Source: Micromonospora rhizosphaerae (GTDB lineage Bacteria; Actinomycetota; Actinomycetes; Mycobacteriales; Micromonosporaceae). Taken from it: 64,000 nucleotides of DNA. The DNA is taken from the NCBI RefSeq assembly GCF_900091465.1, contig NZ_FMHV01000002.1, forward strand, positions 3,038,001 to 3,102,000. Reading direction: 5' to 3'. The position numbers and the translations under genes are program-made. The notes beneath the pieces were generated by a model. The model was not told where the DNA came from, did not search any database, and was given only the letters and a program-made list of their open reading frames with translations. Below are positions 1 to 8,549 of the stretch, piece after piece (positions within the stretch are counted from its first letter, which is position 1; every line of letters begins with the position of its first letter).

Positions 1-651
1 CACCTCGAGGAAGAGGTTGGGCCGGTCCAGCCCGGAGACCACCACCTCCGGGTCGCACAGCCGCAGCCGGGCGACGATGTCGTCGCGTACCGGCGGGGAG
101 GCGGTGGCGGTCAGCGCGACCACGGGCGGCCGGCCGATGCCCTCGATGAGATGGCCGAGGGCCAGGTAGTCGGGGCGGAAGTCGTGGCCCCAGGCCGAGA
201 TGCAGTGCGCCTCGTCGACCGCCACCAGCGCCGGCTTCAGCGACCTGACCTCGGCCATCCGGTCCGGGTCGCTGAGCGCCTCCGGCGTGATGAAGAGGAA
301 CTCGGCCCGCCCCGCGCGGACCTCGGCTATCGCCTCGGCCTGCTGCGCCGGGGTCTCGTCGGAGCTGATCCGGACCGCCCGCAGCTCGGGGCGCTGCCGT
401 TCGTTGAGCGCCGCGATCTGATCCTGCTGCAGGGCCAGCAGCGGGGAGATGACCACGGTGGGCCCGGGGATCAGGCTGGCCGGGATCTGGTAGATCGCCG
501 ACTTGCCGGCGCCGGTGGGCAGGACCACCAGGGCGTCGCGTCGCTTCATCACCGCGCGCATCGCGGCCAGTTGGTTGGGCCGCAGCGCGGTCCAGCCGAA
601 GAGGCTCCGTGCCGCGCGGCGCAGCGTCGTGGAGTGTGTGGACAGCTTCAT
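1..651 (-). CDS. recQ: ATP-dependent DNA helicase RecQ (N-terminal part, runs off the window)
   Basis: A 3'-5' superfamily 2 DNA helicase of recombination and repair; the first 217 residues are present and the rest lies before position 1. The reading frame shows a Q-motif-like segment FGWTALRPNQ (18-27), Walker A PTGAGKS (45-51), Walker B with DEAH (146-149) and, right after it, SAWGHDFRPDY (152-162), the aromatic-rich loop that is diagnostic of RecQ. The TATA-type SAT motif region follows as ALTATA. The ATG at 651 is the first start in frame ahead of the Q motif. The gene is transcribed away from the methyltransferase gene at 765, with a 113-base divergent promoter region between them. The RQC and HRDC domains cannot be judged because the gene is cut by the window edge. 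Confidence 0.9.
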   Translation of the reverse strand, partial: MKLSTHSTTLRRAARSLFGWTALRPNQLAAMRAVMKRRDALVVLPTGAGKSAIYQIPASLIPGPTVVISPLLALQQDQIAALNERQRPELRAVRISSDETPAQQAEAIAEVRAGRAEFLFITPEALSDPDRMAEVRSLKPALVAVDEAHCISAWGHDFRPDYLALGHLIEGIGRPPVVALTATASPPVRDDIVARLRLCDPEVVVSGLDRPNLFLEV

Positions 652-691
652 CGGTGGCCGGAGGTACCCGAGCCGATCACCGCCGAAACCG

Positions 692-749
692 TTGACACGT
701 CCGGATCCGCCGGCTCATCATGAACGAGCATTCATGAACATACGTTCAT
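692..749 (+). promoter_or_regulatory. Promoter with two overlapping ATGAAC/GTTCAT operators
   Basis: A TTGACA -35 box lies at 692-697 and a weak -10 (CATCAT, 716-721) 18 bases further on. Directly downstream are two 16-bp inverted repeats sharing two bases: ATGAACGAGCATTCAT (720-735) and ATGAACATACGTTCAT (734-749). Arms of this length are typical TetR sites. A TetR gene is the second gene of the operon that starts at 765, so autoregulation is the natural reading. Confidence 0.6.
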
Positions 750-764
750 AACGGGGAGGGTCGC

Positions 765-1622
765 ATGGGGACGGTCGTCAACCAGCACCAGGCGGAGGCG
801 TGGAACGGGTACGAGGGGCGGCACTGGGCCGACCACCAGGCCCGCTACGACGCGGTGAACAGCGGGTTCAACGACGTACTGCTCACCGCGGTGGAGCCCG
901 GTGACCGGGTCCTCGACGTCGGCTGCGGCAACGGGCAGCTGACCCGCCTCGCCGCCCGCCGGGCCGGCGCCGGTCGCGCCGTGGGCATCGACCTCTCCGC
1001 GCCGATGCTCGACCGGGCCCGGGCGTCGGCCGCCGACGAGGGCGTGGGCAACGTCGAGTTCGTCCGCGCCGACGCCCAGGTCCACCCGTTCCCGGCCGCC
1101 GCCTTCGACGTCGCGCTCAGCCGGTTCGGGGTGATGTTCTTCGCCGACCCGGTCGCCGCGTTCGGCAACATCGGGCGGGCGCTGCGCCCGGGCGGCCGGC
1201 TCGCCTTCGTCTGCCTGGACGATCTCCGCCGCGCCGACCTGGGCCGGGTGCTCGCCGCCCTCGCGGCTCATCTGCCACCGCCGCAGACCGAGGGCACCGG
1301 CGCGGCCGAGCCGCTCTCCCTCGCCGACCCGGCGGTCGTGCACCGGGTCGTCACCGCCGCCGGCTTCGCCGGGGTGGAGTGCGCCCCGGTCGAGGCGCCA
1401 CAGGTCTGGGGACGGGACGCCGCCGACGCGGCCGGGTTCCTCGCGGGCTGGGGACCGATCCGGCACCAGCTCGACCGGGTCGATCCCGCCACGGCGGACC
1501 GGGCCCGGGCGGCGCTGGCCGAGGCGCTGCGTCCGTACGAGCAGCCCGACGGGGTACGCCTGCGCGGCACCGCCTGGCTGGTCAGCGCCCGCCGCCCGGA
1601 CCAGCCCTACGATGCGGGATGA
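765..1622 (+). CDS. Class I SAM-dependent methyltransferase
   Basis: A 285-residue soluble methyltransferase with a Rossmann-like SAM-binding domain. Motif I is VLDVGCGNG (residues 49-57), the acidic end of strand 2 is VGIDLS (about 75-80), and the proline-rich post-II segment is replaced by a region ending in FFADPVAAF, as in the UbiE/COQ5-like group (Methyltransf_11/25). The substrate cannot be told from sequence. The ATG at 765 follows a GGGGAGGG Shine-Dalgarno. The stop overlaps the start of the TetR gene (ATGATG/TGA at 1619-1624), so the two form a translationally coupled operon behind the tandem operators at 720-749. A plausible role is modification of a compound sensed by the partner regulator, but that is inference. 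Confidence 0.85.
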   Translation: MGTVVNQHQAEAWNGYEGRHWADHQARYDAVNSGFNDVLLTAVEPGDRVLDVGCGNGQLTRLAARRAGAGRAVGIDLSAPMLDRARASAADEGVGNVEFVRADAQVHPFPAAAFDVALSRFGVMFFADPVAAFGNIGRALRPGGRLAFVCLDDLRRADLGRVLAALAAHLPPPQTEGTGAAEPLSLADPAVVHRVVTAAGFAGVECAPVEAPQVWGRDAADAAGFLAGWGPIRHQLDRVDPATADRARAALAEALRPYEQPDGVRLRGTAWLVSARRPDQPYDAG

Positions 1623-2257
1623 TGTCACCGAGAAGAGCGGTCGCGCTGCGTGGCGGGGAGCAGAGTCTGCGCGAGCACCTGATCGCCGCCGCCGAACGGC
1701 TGATCGCCCGGCGCGGCGCGGGCGGGCTGACCGTGCGCGACATCGCCCGCGAGGCACAGGTCGCCGACGGGGTGCTCTACAACCACTTCGCCGACAAGGA
1801 AGAGCTGCTGGCGTACGCCCTGCACGCGCACGTCCGCTCCGCCGAGGCCGCCCTGACCGAGGCGCCGTCCGAGGCGGGCAGTGGCACGGTCGAGGCGAAC
1901 CTGCGGGCGTACCTGAGCCGGGCGCTGGCCCTGCACGCGGCGATCCTGCCGGCGTTCGCCGGGGTGGTCACCCAGCCGAAGGTGCTCGCCCGCCTGGCGG
2001 GGCTGCCCAACCCGATGGCCGGCGGGCACGGGCTGCGGACCGAGCTGGCCGGGTACGTCCGCGGCGAGCAGCGGCTCGGCCGGGTGGCCGGCGACGCCAG
2101 CGCGGAGGCGGTCGCCGCGCTGGTCGTCGGCGTCTGCCACGACCTGGTGCTCGGCCACCTGCTCGACCCGTCCCGGCCGGCGCCCGAGCCCTCGCCGCAC
2201 CTGATCGACGATCTGGTCCGCACCCTGCTGCGCGGGATCCTCCCGTCCGCCCCGTGA
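1619..2257 (+). CDS. TetR/AcrR family transcriptional regulator
   Basis: A 212-residue one-domain repressor. The N-terminal helix-turn-helix is clear: LTVRDIAREAQVADG followed by the recognition helix LYNHFADKEELL (about residues 36-63). The C-terminal ligand-binding domain is alpha-helical and not assignable to a ligand. Two starts, ATG 1619 and ATG 1622, overlap the stop of the preceding methyltransferase gene; a longer frame upstream of 1619 lies inside that gene and is not credible. Its likely operator is the tandem ATGAAC/GTTCAT repeat upstream of the operon. Confidence 0.88.
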   Translation: MMSPRRAVALRGGEQSLREHLIAAAERLIARRGAGGLTVRDIAREAQVADGVLYNHFADKEELLAYALHAHVRSAEAALTEAPSEAGSGTVEANLRAYLSRALALHAAILPAFAGVVTQPKVLARLAGLPNPMAGGHGLRTELAGYVRGEQRLGRVAGDASAEAVAALVVGVCHDLVLGHLLDPSRPAPEPSPHLIDDLVRTLLRGILPSAP

Positions 2258-2278
2258 ACCGTTCCAGCCTGGGCTGTC

Positions 2279-3718
2279 TCAACCGATGCGGAAGACCGGG
2301 CCACGCGGGGTGAACGGCAGCCGGGCGGTGCGCGGGACCAGGAACGCGTGGTCGCGCCGGATCCTCAGCACGTCGCACTCCCCGTCGGTGATGACCAGGA
2401 TCGGGCCGTCGGCTGGGAAATCGGCGGCCCGCTCCAGTAGCCGGACGCCGGGTTGCAGCATCGTGCCGCCGCGACCGCGTACCCGGACCCGGCCGGCGAT
2501 CTCCTCCACTGGCAGGTAGCCCGCGTCGTACGCGACGGCATCGCAGAACACCACCCGCGCGGTGGGCACATCCCGGGCCAGCGCGTACGAGGCGACGGCG
2601 CCGAGCGCTCGTCCCATGAGCCGGACGCCCATCGAACCCGAGGTGTCCAGCAGCACCCCGAACGTCGGCCGTCGTTCCTCCTCCTCCGGGCGATGCCAGC
2701 CGGGCCGCGGGATGTCCGGGGTGCTCGCCTGGCGGCGGGACGGGCGGGCGTACGACCGCTGCCGATCCCGGGCCGGAAAGCGCTCGTCGAACCAGCGGGC
2801 CAGCTGCACGTCCCAGGGCGGGGGCGGCGCGTCGAGGACCCGGATCTCGGCCACCAGCCCGGCCGGGGGAAAACCCCGACCAGCCGACTCGTGGAACGCC
2901 AGCCCACTGGTCAACGCGCGGCGGTAGTACTCGTCCAGGTCCACCGCGCGCCGCGCCTCGCCCGGACCCGGCGCCCGTTCGCCAAGCATGTCGCCCAGCC
3001 CGGCGCCGCGCAGGGTGGCCAGCTTCCGGTGCCGTCGCAGGTCGGTGACGATCCGGTCGTAGACCGCCTCGGCCGACATGCCGCGCAGCTGCGGGTCGTG
3101 CAGCAGGCCGTCCGGCATGGTGCCCACTGCCATCTCCACCAGCCAGCCGTTGATCACGTAGTCGGTGGCGATGTTCCACAGGTACGGATCGCGGTGCGCC
3201 ACCCGGTCGGCGTGCCGCAGGGCGGCGTGCAGCATCTCGTGGGCCAGCACGAAGCGGCACTCCTCCTCCGGCAGCACCCGCACCGGGTTGACGTAGATCT
3301 CGCCGGCGTGGGCGTCCACCGCCGCGATCGAGATCTCCCAGGAGCGAGCCAGTTCCACGTCGGCGACGATCCGGAAGCCCGCGGCCAGCGCCCCGAGCAG
3401 TGGGTACGACGAGACGAACCAGCGGCGAGCGCGTTCCCAGACCCCGTCCCCGGCCACGCCCCGGGAGCTGATCTTCGGCGCTCCGGCCGCCTCCACCGCC
3501 GCGCTCGCCGCCGCCGCCAGCCCCACCGCGAACCGCTCCGGCCAGCTCTGCCACCGGATGCCGGCGGGCGGCTGCCAGAAGTGCCGTTCCATCGGCCGGG
3601 GCCGGCGGTCGAGGTCGGAGCCGTGTCCGCCGACGCCGCAGCCGGCGTAGCCGTCCGGGATCCCGGTCTCGCGCCACCGGGCCAACCGGGCCCGGCCGGC
3701 CGGCGGTTGGCCGACCAC
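2279..3718 (-). CDS. VWA-like domain protein with an N-terminal metallopeptidase domain (DUF2201 type)
   Basis: A two-domain protein of about 479 residues. The N-terminal part carries a zinc-metallopeptidase signature HEMLH (residues 160-164 from the GTG start) inside LAHEMLHAALRH, matching the 'putative metallopeptidase' domain that precedes VWA-like DUF2201 domains. The C-terminal part is a von Willebrand A-like fold with the MIDAS motif DTSGS (358-362). Members are usually encoded next to a MoxR-type AAA ATPase; none is present here. The start is uncertain. The frame is G/C-biased at third positions back to a GTG at 3718, 12 bases after the upstream stop, so this is preferred. The ATG at 3592 would remove 42 residues. 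The target protein is unknown. Confidence 0.8.
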   Translation of the reverse strand: MVGQPPAGRARLARWRETGIPDGYAGCGVGGHGSDLDRRPRPMERHFWQPPAGIRWQSWPERFAVGLAAAASAAVEAAGAPKISSRGVAGDGVWERARRWFVSSYPLLGALAAGFRIVADVELARSWEISIAAVDAHAGEIYVNPVRVLPEEECRFVLAHEMLHAALRHADRVAHRDPYLWNIATDYVINGWLVEMAVGTMPDGLLHDPQLRGMSAEAVYDRIVTDLRRHRKLATLRGAGLGDMLGERAPGPGEARRAVDLDEYYRRALTSGLAFHESAGRGFPPAGLVAEIRVLDAPPPPWDVQLARWFDERFPARDRQRSYARPSRRQASTPDIPRPGWHRPEEEERRPTFGVLLDTSGSMGVRLMGRALGAVASYALARDVPTARVVFCDAVAYDAGYLPVEEIAGRVRVRGRGGTMLQPGVRLLERAADFPADGPILVITDGECDVLRIRRDHAFLVPRTARLPFTPRGPVFRIG

Positions 3719-3729
3719 GACAGTCGCGA

Positions 3730-4680
3730 TCAGCGTATGCGGGGGAACACCTCGCGCTGGTAGAGGTCGAACAGGCCCTGGGTGTTCGGCCCGGTGTTGG
3801 CGACGTAGAGCTCGTCGAAACCGGCCTTGGCGTACTTGTCGATCTTTTCCAGGTGCGCCTCGGCGCCGTTGCCGCAGACGAACGACCGCTTCATCATCTC
3901 CGGCTGCACCAGCTGCGCGGCCTGCTCGAAGTGCCGTGGCGAGGCGAGCACCTGGGACAGCTCGCCGGGCAGGGCGGCGTTCGGCCACTTCTCGTACGCG
4001 ATCCGCGCGCCCTCGTCCTCGCTGTCGGCGTACGCCGCCTTGAAGCCGCCCTGGCACGGCTTGTCGCCGCCGCCGTTGTCCCGGAACCGGCGGACCATGT
4101 CGGCGTCGGGCATGGTGCAGATGTAGCCGTCGCCGATCCGGGCGGCCAGGTCGATCGCCTTCGGGCCGAAGCCGGAGACGTAGACCGGCGGGGGAGTGTC
4201 CGGCCGCGTGTAGATCCGGGCGTGCTGGACGACGTAGTGGTCCCCGTAGTGGTTGACGAAGCGGCCCTGCCACAGCTTGCGCATCACCTCGACCGCCTCC
4301 TCCAGCATCTCCAGCCGGAGGTCGGTCTGCGGCCAGGCGTCACCGAGGATGTGCTCGTTGAGCGCCTCCCCGCTGCCGACGCCGAGGCAGAACCGACCGG
4401 AGTGCAGGACCGCGCTGGTGGCCGCGGCCTGGGCGATGATCGCCGGGTGGATGCGCATCGTCGGGCAGGTGACCGCGGTGGTCACCGGCACGGAGCAGAC
4501 CTGGCTGAGCGCGCCGATCGTCGACCAGACGAAGGCGCTCTGACCCTGCGCGTCCACCCACGGGTGGTAGTGGTCGGAGATCCACAGTGCCTCGAAGCCG
4601 GCCCGCTCGGCGCCGCGCGCCTGCTCGAGCAGCTCCGCCGGGCTGTACTCCTCGCTGGACAGGAAGTAGCCGATTCTCAT
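3730..4680 (-). CDS. F420-dependent LLM class oxidoreductase (TIGR03557 / FGD-like)
   Basis: A 316-residue TIM-barrel flavin/F420 enzyme of the luciferase-like monooxygenase superfamily. The start MRIGYFLSSEEYSP and the segment WISDHYHPW (about 38-46) match the F420-dependent glucose-6-phosphate dehydrogenase-related group (TIGR03557), in which the conserved Asp-His lies near the active site. The substrate of this subgroup is not known and should not be assumed to be glucose-6-phosphate. The ATG at 4680 is preceded by a GAGGGGAA ribosome binding site. An upstream in-frame extension to 4725 lacks one. The downstream metallopeptidase/VWA gene follows closely on the same strand, probably in one transcript. 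Confidence 0.88.
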   Translation of the reverse strand: MRIGYFLSSEEYSPAELLEQARGAERAGFEALWISDHYHPWVDAQGQSAFVWSTIGALSQVCSVPVTTAVTCPTMRIHPAIIAQAAATSAVLHSGRFCLGVGSGEALNEHILGDAWPQTDLRLEMLEEAVEVMRKLWQGRFVNHYGDHYVVQHARIYTRPDTPPPVYVSGFGPKAIDLAARIGDGYICTMPDADMVRRFRDNGGGDKPCQGGFKAAYADSEDEGARIAYEKWPNAALPGELSQVLASPRHFEQAAQLVQPEMMKRSFVCGNGAEAHLEKIDKYAKAGFDELYVANTGPNTQGLFDLYQREVFPRIR

Positions 4681-4776
4681 AGTTTCCCCTCGCCGCGTCC
4701 CGGTGCCGGGCGTACCGCTGGACAACGACCGCCGTACCCCCGTGGGCGCGGCCCGAACCGGTCCGCACCGGCGGGT

Positions 4777-4899
4777 TCAGCGGCGGAACATCGCCCGGAT
4801 CGCGATCAGCAGGAAGAGGCCGCCGACCACCAGGCCGAGCAGTCGGACGCCGGGAACGTCGGCCGCGCTCGTGGCGTCGGCGAGCAGCGCGGGGTGCAT
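4777..4899 (-). CDS. Small single-span membrane protein (40 aa)
   Basis: A short frame with a GGGAGAG ribosome binding site seven bases before the ATG at 4899. The peptide has about 18 polar residues, one hydrophobic segment (LLGLVVGGLFLLIAIRAMF) and a basic RR end, giving an N-out/C-in or tail-anchored topology. No family is recognised. Third-position G/C bias supports translation. A longer in-frame start at 4992 has no ribosome binding site. Confidence 0.5.
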   Translation of the reverse strand: MHPALLADATSAADVPGVRLLGLVVGGLFLLIAIRAMFRR

Positions 4900-5030
4900 G
4901 CGGGCACTCTCCCACGGTGTCCCGGACCACGCCAGGCGGTAACAGTAAGGTTTATTGACTATTTCCGCCCCCGGATGTGACCATGGCTGCACCCGCCGGC
5001 CCGGCGGGCCGCGGGGGAGGCGGGGGGCGC

Positions 5031-6533
5031 ATGAGCGAGCGGATCAGGGACCTGGCCGGGCTGGCCGCCGCCGTCCTGCAGCCCGGATTCGTCGGCACCA
5101 CCCCGCCGCACTGGGTCTGCCGGTGGCTCGGCGAGGGGCTCGGCTCGGTGGTGCTCTTCGCCCGCAACATCGTCGACCCCGAGCAGCTCGCCGCGCTCAC
5201 CGCGGCGCTGCGCGCCGAGCGGCCCGACGTCGTCGTCGCCATCGACGAGGAGGCCGGCGACGTCACCCGGATCGAGTCGGCCCGGGGCAGCTCCCGCCCC
5301 GGCAACTACGCTCTCGGCGTGGTCGACGACCCCGGGCTCACCGAGGAGGTGGCCCGGGACCTGGGCGCCGAGCTGGCCGCGGTGGGCGTCACCCTCAACT
5401 ACGCGCCGGACGCCGACGTCAACTCCAACCCGGGCAACCCGGTCATCGGGGTCCGGTCCTTCGGGGCCGAGCCCGGCCTGGTCGCCCGGCACACGGCCGC
5501 CTGGATACGCGGCCTCCAGGCCGGCGGCGTGGCCGCCTGCGCCAAGCACTTCCCCGGGCACGGCGACACCCGGGTGGACTCCCACCACGGCCTGCCCCGG
5601 ATCGGCGGCGACCGGGCCCGGCTGGACGCCATCGAGCTGGCGCCGTTCCGGGCCGCCGTGGCCGCCGGGGTGCAGGCGGTGATGACCGGGCACCTGCTGG
5701 TGCCCGCGCTGGACCCCGAGTTGCCGGCCACCCTCAGTCCACGCATCCTCGGCGGGCTGCTCCGCGAGGAACTCGGCTTCCAGGGGGTGGTGGTGACCGA
5801 CGCGGTGGAGATGCGGGCCGTCGCGGACCGGTACGGTTTTGCCGGGGCGGCGGTCCGGGCCCTTGCCGCGGGGGCGGACGCGATCTGCGTGGGCGGTGAG
5901 CGGGCCGACGAGGACGCGGCCCGGGAGCTGCGCGACGCCATCGTCGCGGCGGTGGTCGCCGGTGAGCTGCCGGAGGAGCGGCTGGCCGAGGCGGCCAAGC
6001 GGGTGGGTCAGCTCGCGGCCTGGACCGTCGCCGCCCGCGCCGACCGCCGCGCCGGCTCACCCCGCCCCGCGACCGCGGGGTCCACCATCGGGCTGGCCGC
6101 GGCCCGGCGGGCGATCCGCGTGGTCACCGGTCCGGCCGGCGCCGGCGCGCTGCCGCTGACCCGGGCCGCGCACGTGGTGGAGTTCGCCCCGGCGCACAAC
6201 ATGGCGATCGGCCCGGAAACGCCGTGGGGGATCGGCGCACCGCTCGCCGACCTCCTGCCCGGCACGACCACCGCCCGATACGCCGAGCGGGAGGTGCCGG
6301 TCGACCCGACCGTCGCCGCCGCCGGGCGCCCTCTGCTGCTGGTCGTGCGGGACCTGCACCGCCACGACTGGATGCGGGACGCGGTGGCCCGGGCGCTGGC
6401 CGCCCGGCCGGACGCGGTGGTGATCGAGCTCGGCGTGCCGGAGCTGATCATCGGCGCGGTCCACCTCGCCACCCACGGCGCCACCCACGCGGCCGCCCGG
6501 GCCGCCACCGAACTCCTCGCCGGGGCGCGCTGA
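5031..6533 (+). CDS. Glycoside hydrolase family 3 protein (beta-N-acetylhexosaminidase, NagZ-like)
   Basis: A 500-residue GH3 enzyme that probably removes GlcNAc from peptidoglycan-derived muropeptides. The NagZ-type loop KHFPGHGDT (172-180) followed by SHHGLP (184-189) is present; in NagZ this His, with a nearby Asp, forms the mobile acid/base dyad. The nucleophile is Asp257 in VVVTDAVEM. After the barrel comes a second alpha/beta domain (about 345-500), so it is a two-domain member like B. subtilis NagZ rather than the short E. coli form. No signal peptide is visible, so it appears cytoplasmic. The ATG at 5031 has a GGGGGAGG site ahead of it. The in-frame ATG at 4977 would add a low-complexity Gly/Ala stretch. 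Confidence 0.87.
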   Translation: MSERIRDLAGLAAAVLQPGFVGTTPPHWVCRWLGEGLGSVVLFARNIVDPEQLAALTAALRAERPDVVVAIDEEAGDVTRIESARGSSRPGNYALGVVDDPGLTEEVARDLGAELAAVGVTLNYAPDADVNSNPGNPVIGVRSFGAEPGLVARHTAAWIRGLQAGGVAACAKHFPGHGDTRVDSHHGLPRIGGDRARLDAIELAPFRAAVAAGVQAVMTGHLLVPALDPELPATLSPRILGGLLREELGFQGVVVTDAVEMRAVADRYGFAGAAVRALAAGADAICVGGERADEDAARELRDAIVAAVVAGELPEERLAEAAKRVGQLAAWTVAARADRRAGSPRPATAGSTIGLAAARRAIRVVTGPAGAGALPLTRAAHVVEFAPAHNMAIGPETPWGIGAPLADLLPGTTTARYAEREVPVDPTVAAAGRPLLLVVRDLHRHDWMRDAVARALAARPDAVVIELGVPELIIGAVHLATHGATHAAARAATELLAGAR

Positions 6534-6537
6534 CCGG

Positions 6538-6825
6538 TCAGGCCACAGCGAGGACCAGGTCGGCGTACTCGGGGTGGCGGTCGATGAAGGCGGCCATGAA
6601 CGGGCACTGCGGCACCACCCGGACGCCGCGCTCGCGGATCTGGTCCAGGGTGCCCCGGATCAGCGCCGAGCCGACGCCCATGTCCCGGAACCGCTGCTCG
6701 ACCTCGGTGTGGGTGAAGACCAGCACCTCGCCGCGCGGGATGTACGCGGTGAACGCGGCCAGCGCGTCGTCGACGAGGATCTCGAACCGGTGCTTGGCGG
6801 GGTTCTCCCTGACCAGGAAGCTCAC
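6538..6825 (-). CDS. GNAT-type N-acetyltransferase (short, COG2388-like)
   Basis: A 95-residue minimal GNAT domain. The acetyl-CoA loop is RFRDMGVGSALIRGTL (about 50-65), and the C-terminal part VVPQCPFMAAFIDRHPEY is the signature of the small COG2388/NATD1-like acetyltransferases. The start is GTG 6825 with a GGGGAGAA site. It overlaps the stop of the upstream cysteine-desulfurase-like gene (GTGA), so the two are co-translated. The substrate is unknown. The gene converges with the GH3 gene, with only 4 bases between the stops. Confidence 0.82.
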   Translation of the reverse strand: MSFLVRENPAKHRFEILVDDALAAFTAYIPRGEVLVFTHTEVEQRFRDMGVGSALIRGTLDQIRERGVRVVPQCPFMAAFIDRHPEYADLVLAVA

Positions 6826-8045
6826 CCGGCCATTCTCCCCCCACCGGCGGACAGCCGATCCAGTTCGGCCAGCAACCGATCCACCTCGTCGGCGGTGTTG
6901 TAGTGGTAGATGCTGGCCCGAACCGCCCCGCCGGTGTCCCGCAGCCCCATCGTCCGGAAGTACTCGTAGGCGTAGTAGTCGCCGGAGGAGAGGCAGAAGC
7001 CGGCCTCGCCCAGCGCCGCCGCGGTCTCGGCCGGCGCCAGCCCGGCCACCCGGAACGACACCGTCGGGCAGCGCCGGGTCGGTGAGCCGTACAGGGTCAC
7101 GCCGGGCAGCGCGGCCAGCCCGGCGAGCAGCCGGTCGAAGACCCGCTCCTCGTGGGCCTGCGCGGCGGCCATCCCGGCCTGCACCCGCTCCCGCCGGCCG
7201 CCGGTGGCAGTCGGGTCCAGCGTGGCCAGGTGGTCCACCGCGGCGGTCACGCCGGCCAGCAGCGGAAAGCTCGGCGTGCCGTACTCGAACCGCTCCGGCA
7301 CCACGTCCGAGGAGGGGATCAGCTTCGCCGGGCGCAGCTGCTCCCAGCGCGCCGGGTCGGCGACCATCGCCGCCAGGTGCGGCCCGGACCACTTGTACGC
7401 GCTGGTGAACAGGAAGTCGGCGCCCAGGGAGGCGAGGTCGGTCGGGCCGTGCGGCACCGCGTGCACCCCGTCGACGCAGACGAGCGCGCCGGCCGCGTGC
7501 GCGGTCTTGGTGATCGCGGCGACGTCGGGCATGGTACCGATCGCGTTGCTTCCGGCGGTCACCGCGACCAGCCGGGTCCGCTCGCCGATCAGGTCGGCGT
7601 ACTGGCCGGCGGGCAGCTCACCGGTGGTCGGGTCGAACTCGGCCCAGCGCACCGTCACACCGGCCACCTCGGCGGCCTGCACCCACGGCCGCACGTTGGC
7701 GTCGTGGTCGAGCCGGGAGACCACCACCTCGTCGCCGGGCCGCCAGCCGGCGCCGAGCGTCCGGGCCAGGGTGTACGTCAGCGCGGTGGCGCTGGGCCCG
7801 AAGACCACGCCCTCGGGTCGCGCGCCGAGCAGGTCGGCCACCGCCGACCGGGCGGCCGCCATCAGCTCCAGCGAACGCCGGCCGGGCACCGAGGCGCTGC
7901 GGTTGCCCAGCGCGGCGCCCATCGCGTCGGCGATCGCGTCGATCACCGGCTGCGCGGTCTGGGTGCCGCCGGCACCGTCGAAGTGAACGAAGCCCTCGCG
8001 CAGGGCGGGGTAGGCGGCCCGGGTGCGGGCGGGGTCGAACGGCAT
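6822..8045 (-). CDS. Cysteine desulfurase-like PLP enzyme (TIGR01976 / VC1184 subfamily)
   Basis: A 407-residue fold-type I aminotransferase class V protein. Asp192 and His195 (VDGVHAVPH) and the Schiff-base Lys218 (TSAYKWSG) are in the expected order. The N-terminal HFDGAGGTQ and the DHDANVRPW segment (about 113-121) are typical of the VC1184-like subgroup, which is related to cysteine desulfurases and isopenicillin-N epimerases. The mobile active-site Cys of true SufS/IscS proteins is not obvious, and no Suf partners lie nearby, so the substrate is open. It is translationally coupled to the downstream GNAT gene. Confidence 0.85.
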   Translation of the reverse strand: MPFDPARTRAAYPALREGFVHFDGAGGTQTAQPVIDAIADAMGAALGNRSASVPGRRSLELMAAARSAVADLLGARPEGVVFGPSATALTYTLARTLGAGWRPGDEVVVSRLDHDANVRPWVQAAEVAGVTVRWAEFDPTTGELPAGQYADLIGERTRLVAVTAGSNAIGTMPDVAAITKTAHAAGALVCVDGVHAVPHGPTDLASLGADFLFTSAYKWSGPHLAAMVADPARWEQLRPAKLIPSSDVVPERFEYGTPSFPLLAGVTAAVDHLATLDPTATGGRRERVQAGMAAAQAHEERVFDRLLAGLAALPGVTLYGSPTRRCPTVSFRVAGLAPAETAAALGEAGFCLSSGDYYAYEYFRTMGLRDTGGAVRASIYHYNTADEVDRLLAELDRLSAGGGRMAG

Positions 8046-8109
8046 GCCGGGACCCTAGTGCGGTGTCCCGCGACGTTCACCGGCGGGTGCCCGGCTCGGC
8101 GGCGTCTCG

Positions 8110-8115
8110 TACCCT
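8110..8115 (+). promoter_or_regulatory. -10 box TACCCT of a leaderless promoter
   Basis: TACCCT sits seven bases before the GTG at 8123, so transcription should begin at or next to the start codon. The same layout recurs at other genes in this window. Confidence 0.6.
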
Positions 8116-8122
8116 AGGCCGG

Positions 8123-8488
8123 GTGACGAACCGACCCCTTTCCCCCGCACTGACCCCCATCCGTCGCGCCGCCGGCCTGCTGGCCGGCCTGACGCTCGGC
8201 GTGGCCCTGCTGGCCGGCTGCAGCTCGGAGGGCGCCTCCACCGACTGCGGCCTGGACGCCTGCACGGTCACCTTCGACCGCGGCGTCGACGCGAGCGCCA
8301 ACATCCTCGGCGTCGAGGCCAAGCTGGTCGGCGCCCAGGGCGACCAGGTGACCGTCGAGGTCGCCGGCGAGCAGGTCACCCTCACCGTCGGCCAGCAGGC
8401 CACCGAGGTCGGCGGTCTCGCCGTCACCCTGGACAGCGTCACCCAGGAGCAGGTGAAGATCCGCGTGGCGAAGAACGCCGAGAGCTGA
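8123..8488 (+). CDS. Small secreted lipoprotein (121 aa)
   Basis: The N terminus has a charged region (RR at 14-15), a hydrophobic core and the lipobox LLAGC with the lipidated Cys at residue 33, so the mature protein is about 89 residues on the outer face of the membrane. The rest is beta-rich and polar (repeated VTVEVAGEQVTL-type strands), with a Cys pair in TDCGLDACTV. No family is recognised. The GTG start at 8123 is chosen because TACCCT (8110-8115) lies seven bases upstream, the leaderless arrangement. A start further upstream would put the -10 box inside the gene. Confidence 0.75.
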   Translation: MTNRPLSPALTPIRRAAGLLAGLTLGVALLAGCSSEGASTDCGLDACTVTFDRGVDASANILGVEAKLVGAQGDQVTVEVAGEQVTLTVGQQATEVGGLAVTLDSVTQEQVKIRVAKNAES

Positions 8489-8549
8489 CGCGGCCCGGGT
8501 GGCGGCGGCCCGACGTTTGGAAATCTTCGCATCTGGTGATTGAGGCGCC

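Noticed and set aside
6822..8045. Cysteine-desulfurase-like gene as part of a Suf iron-sulphur operon or a DNA phosphorothioation system
   Set aside because: No SufB/C/D/U or Dnd genes are adjacent; the only coupled partner is a small GNAT protein, and the subfamily differs from SufS.
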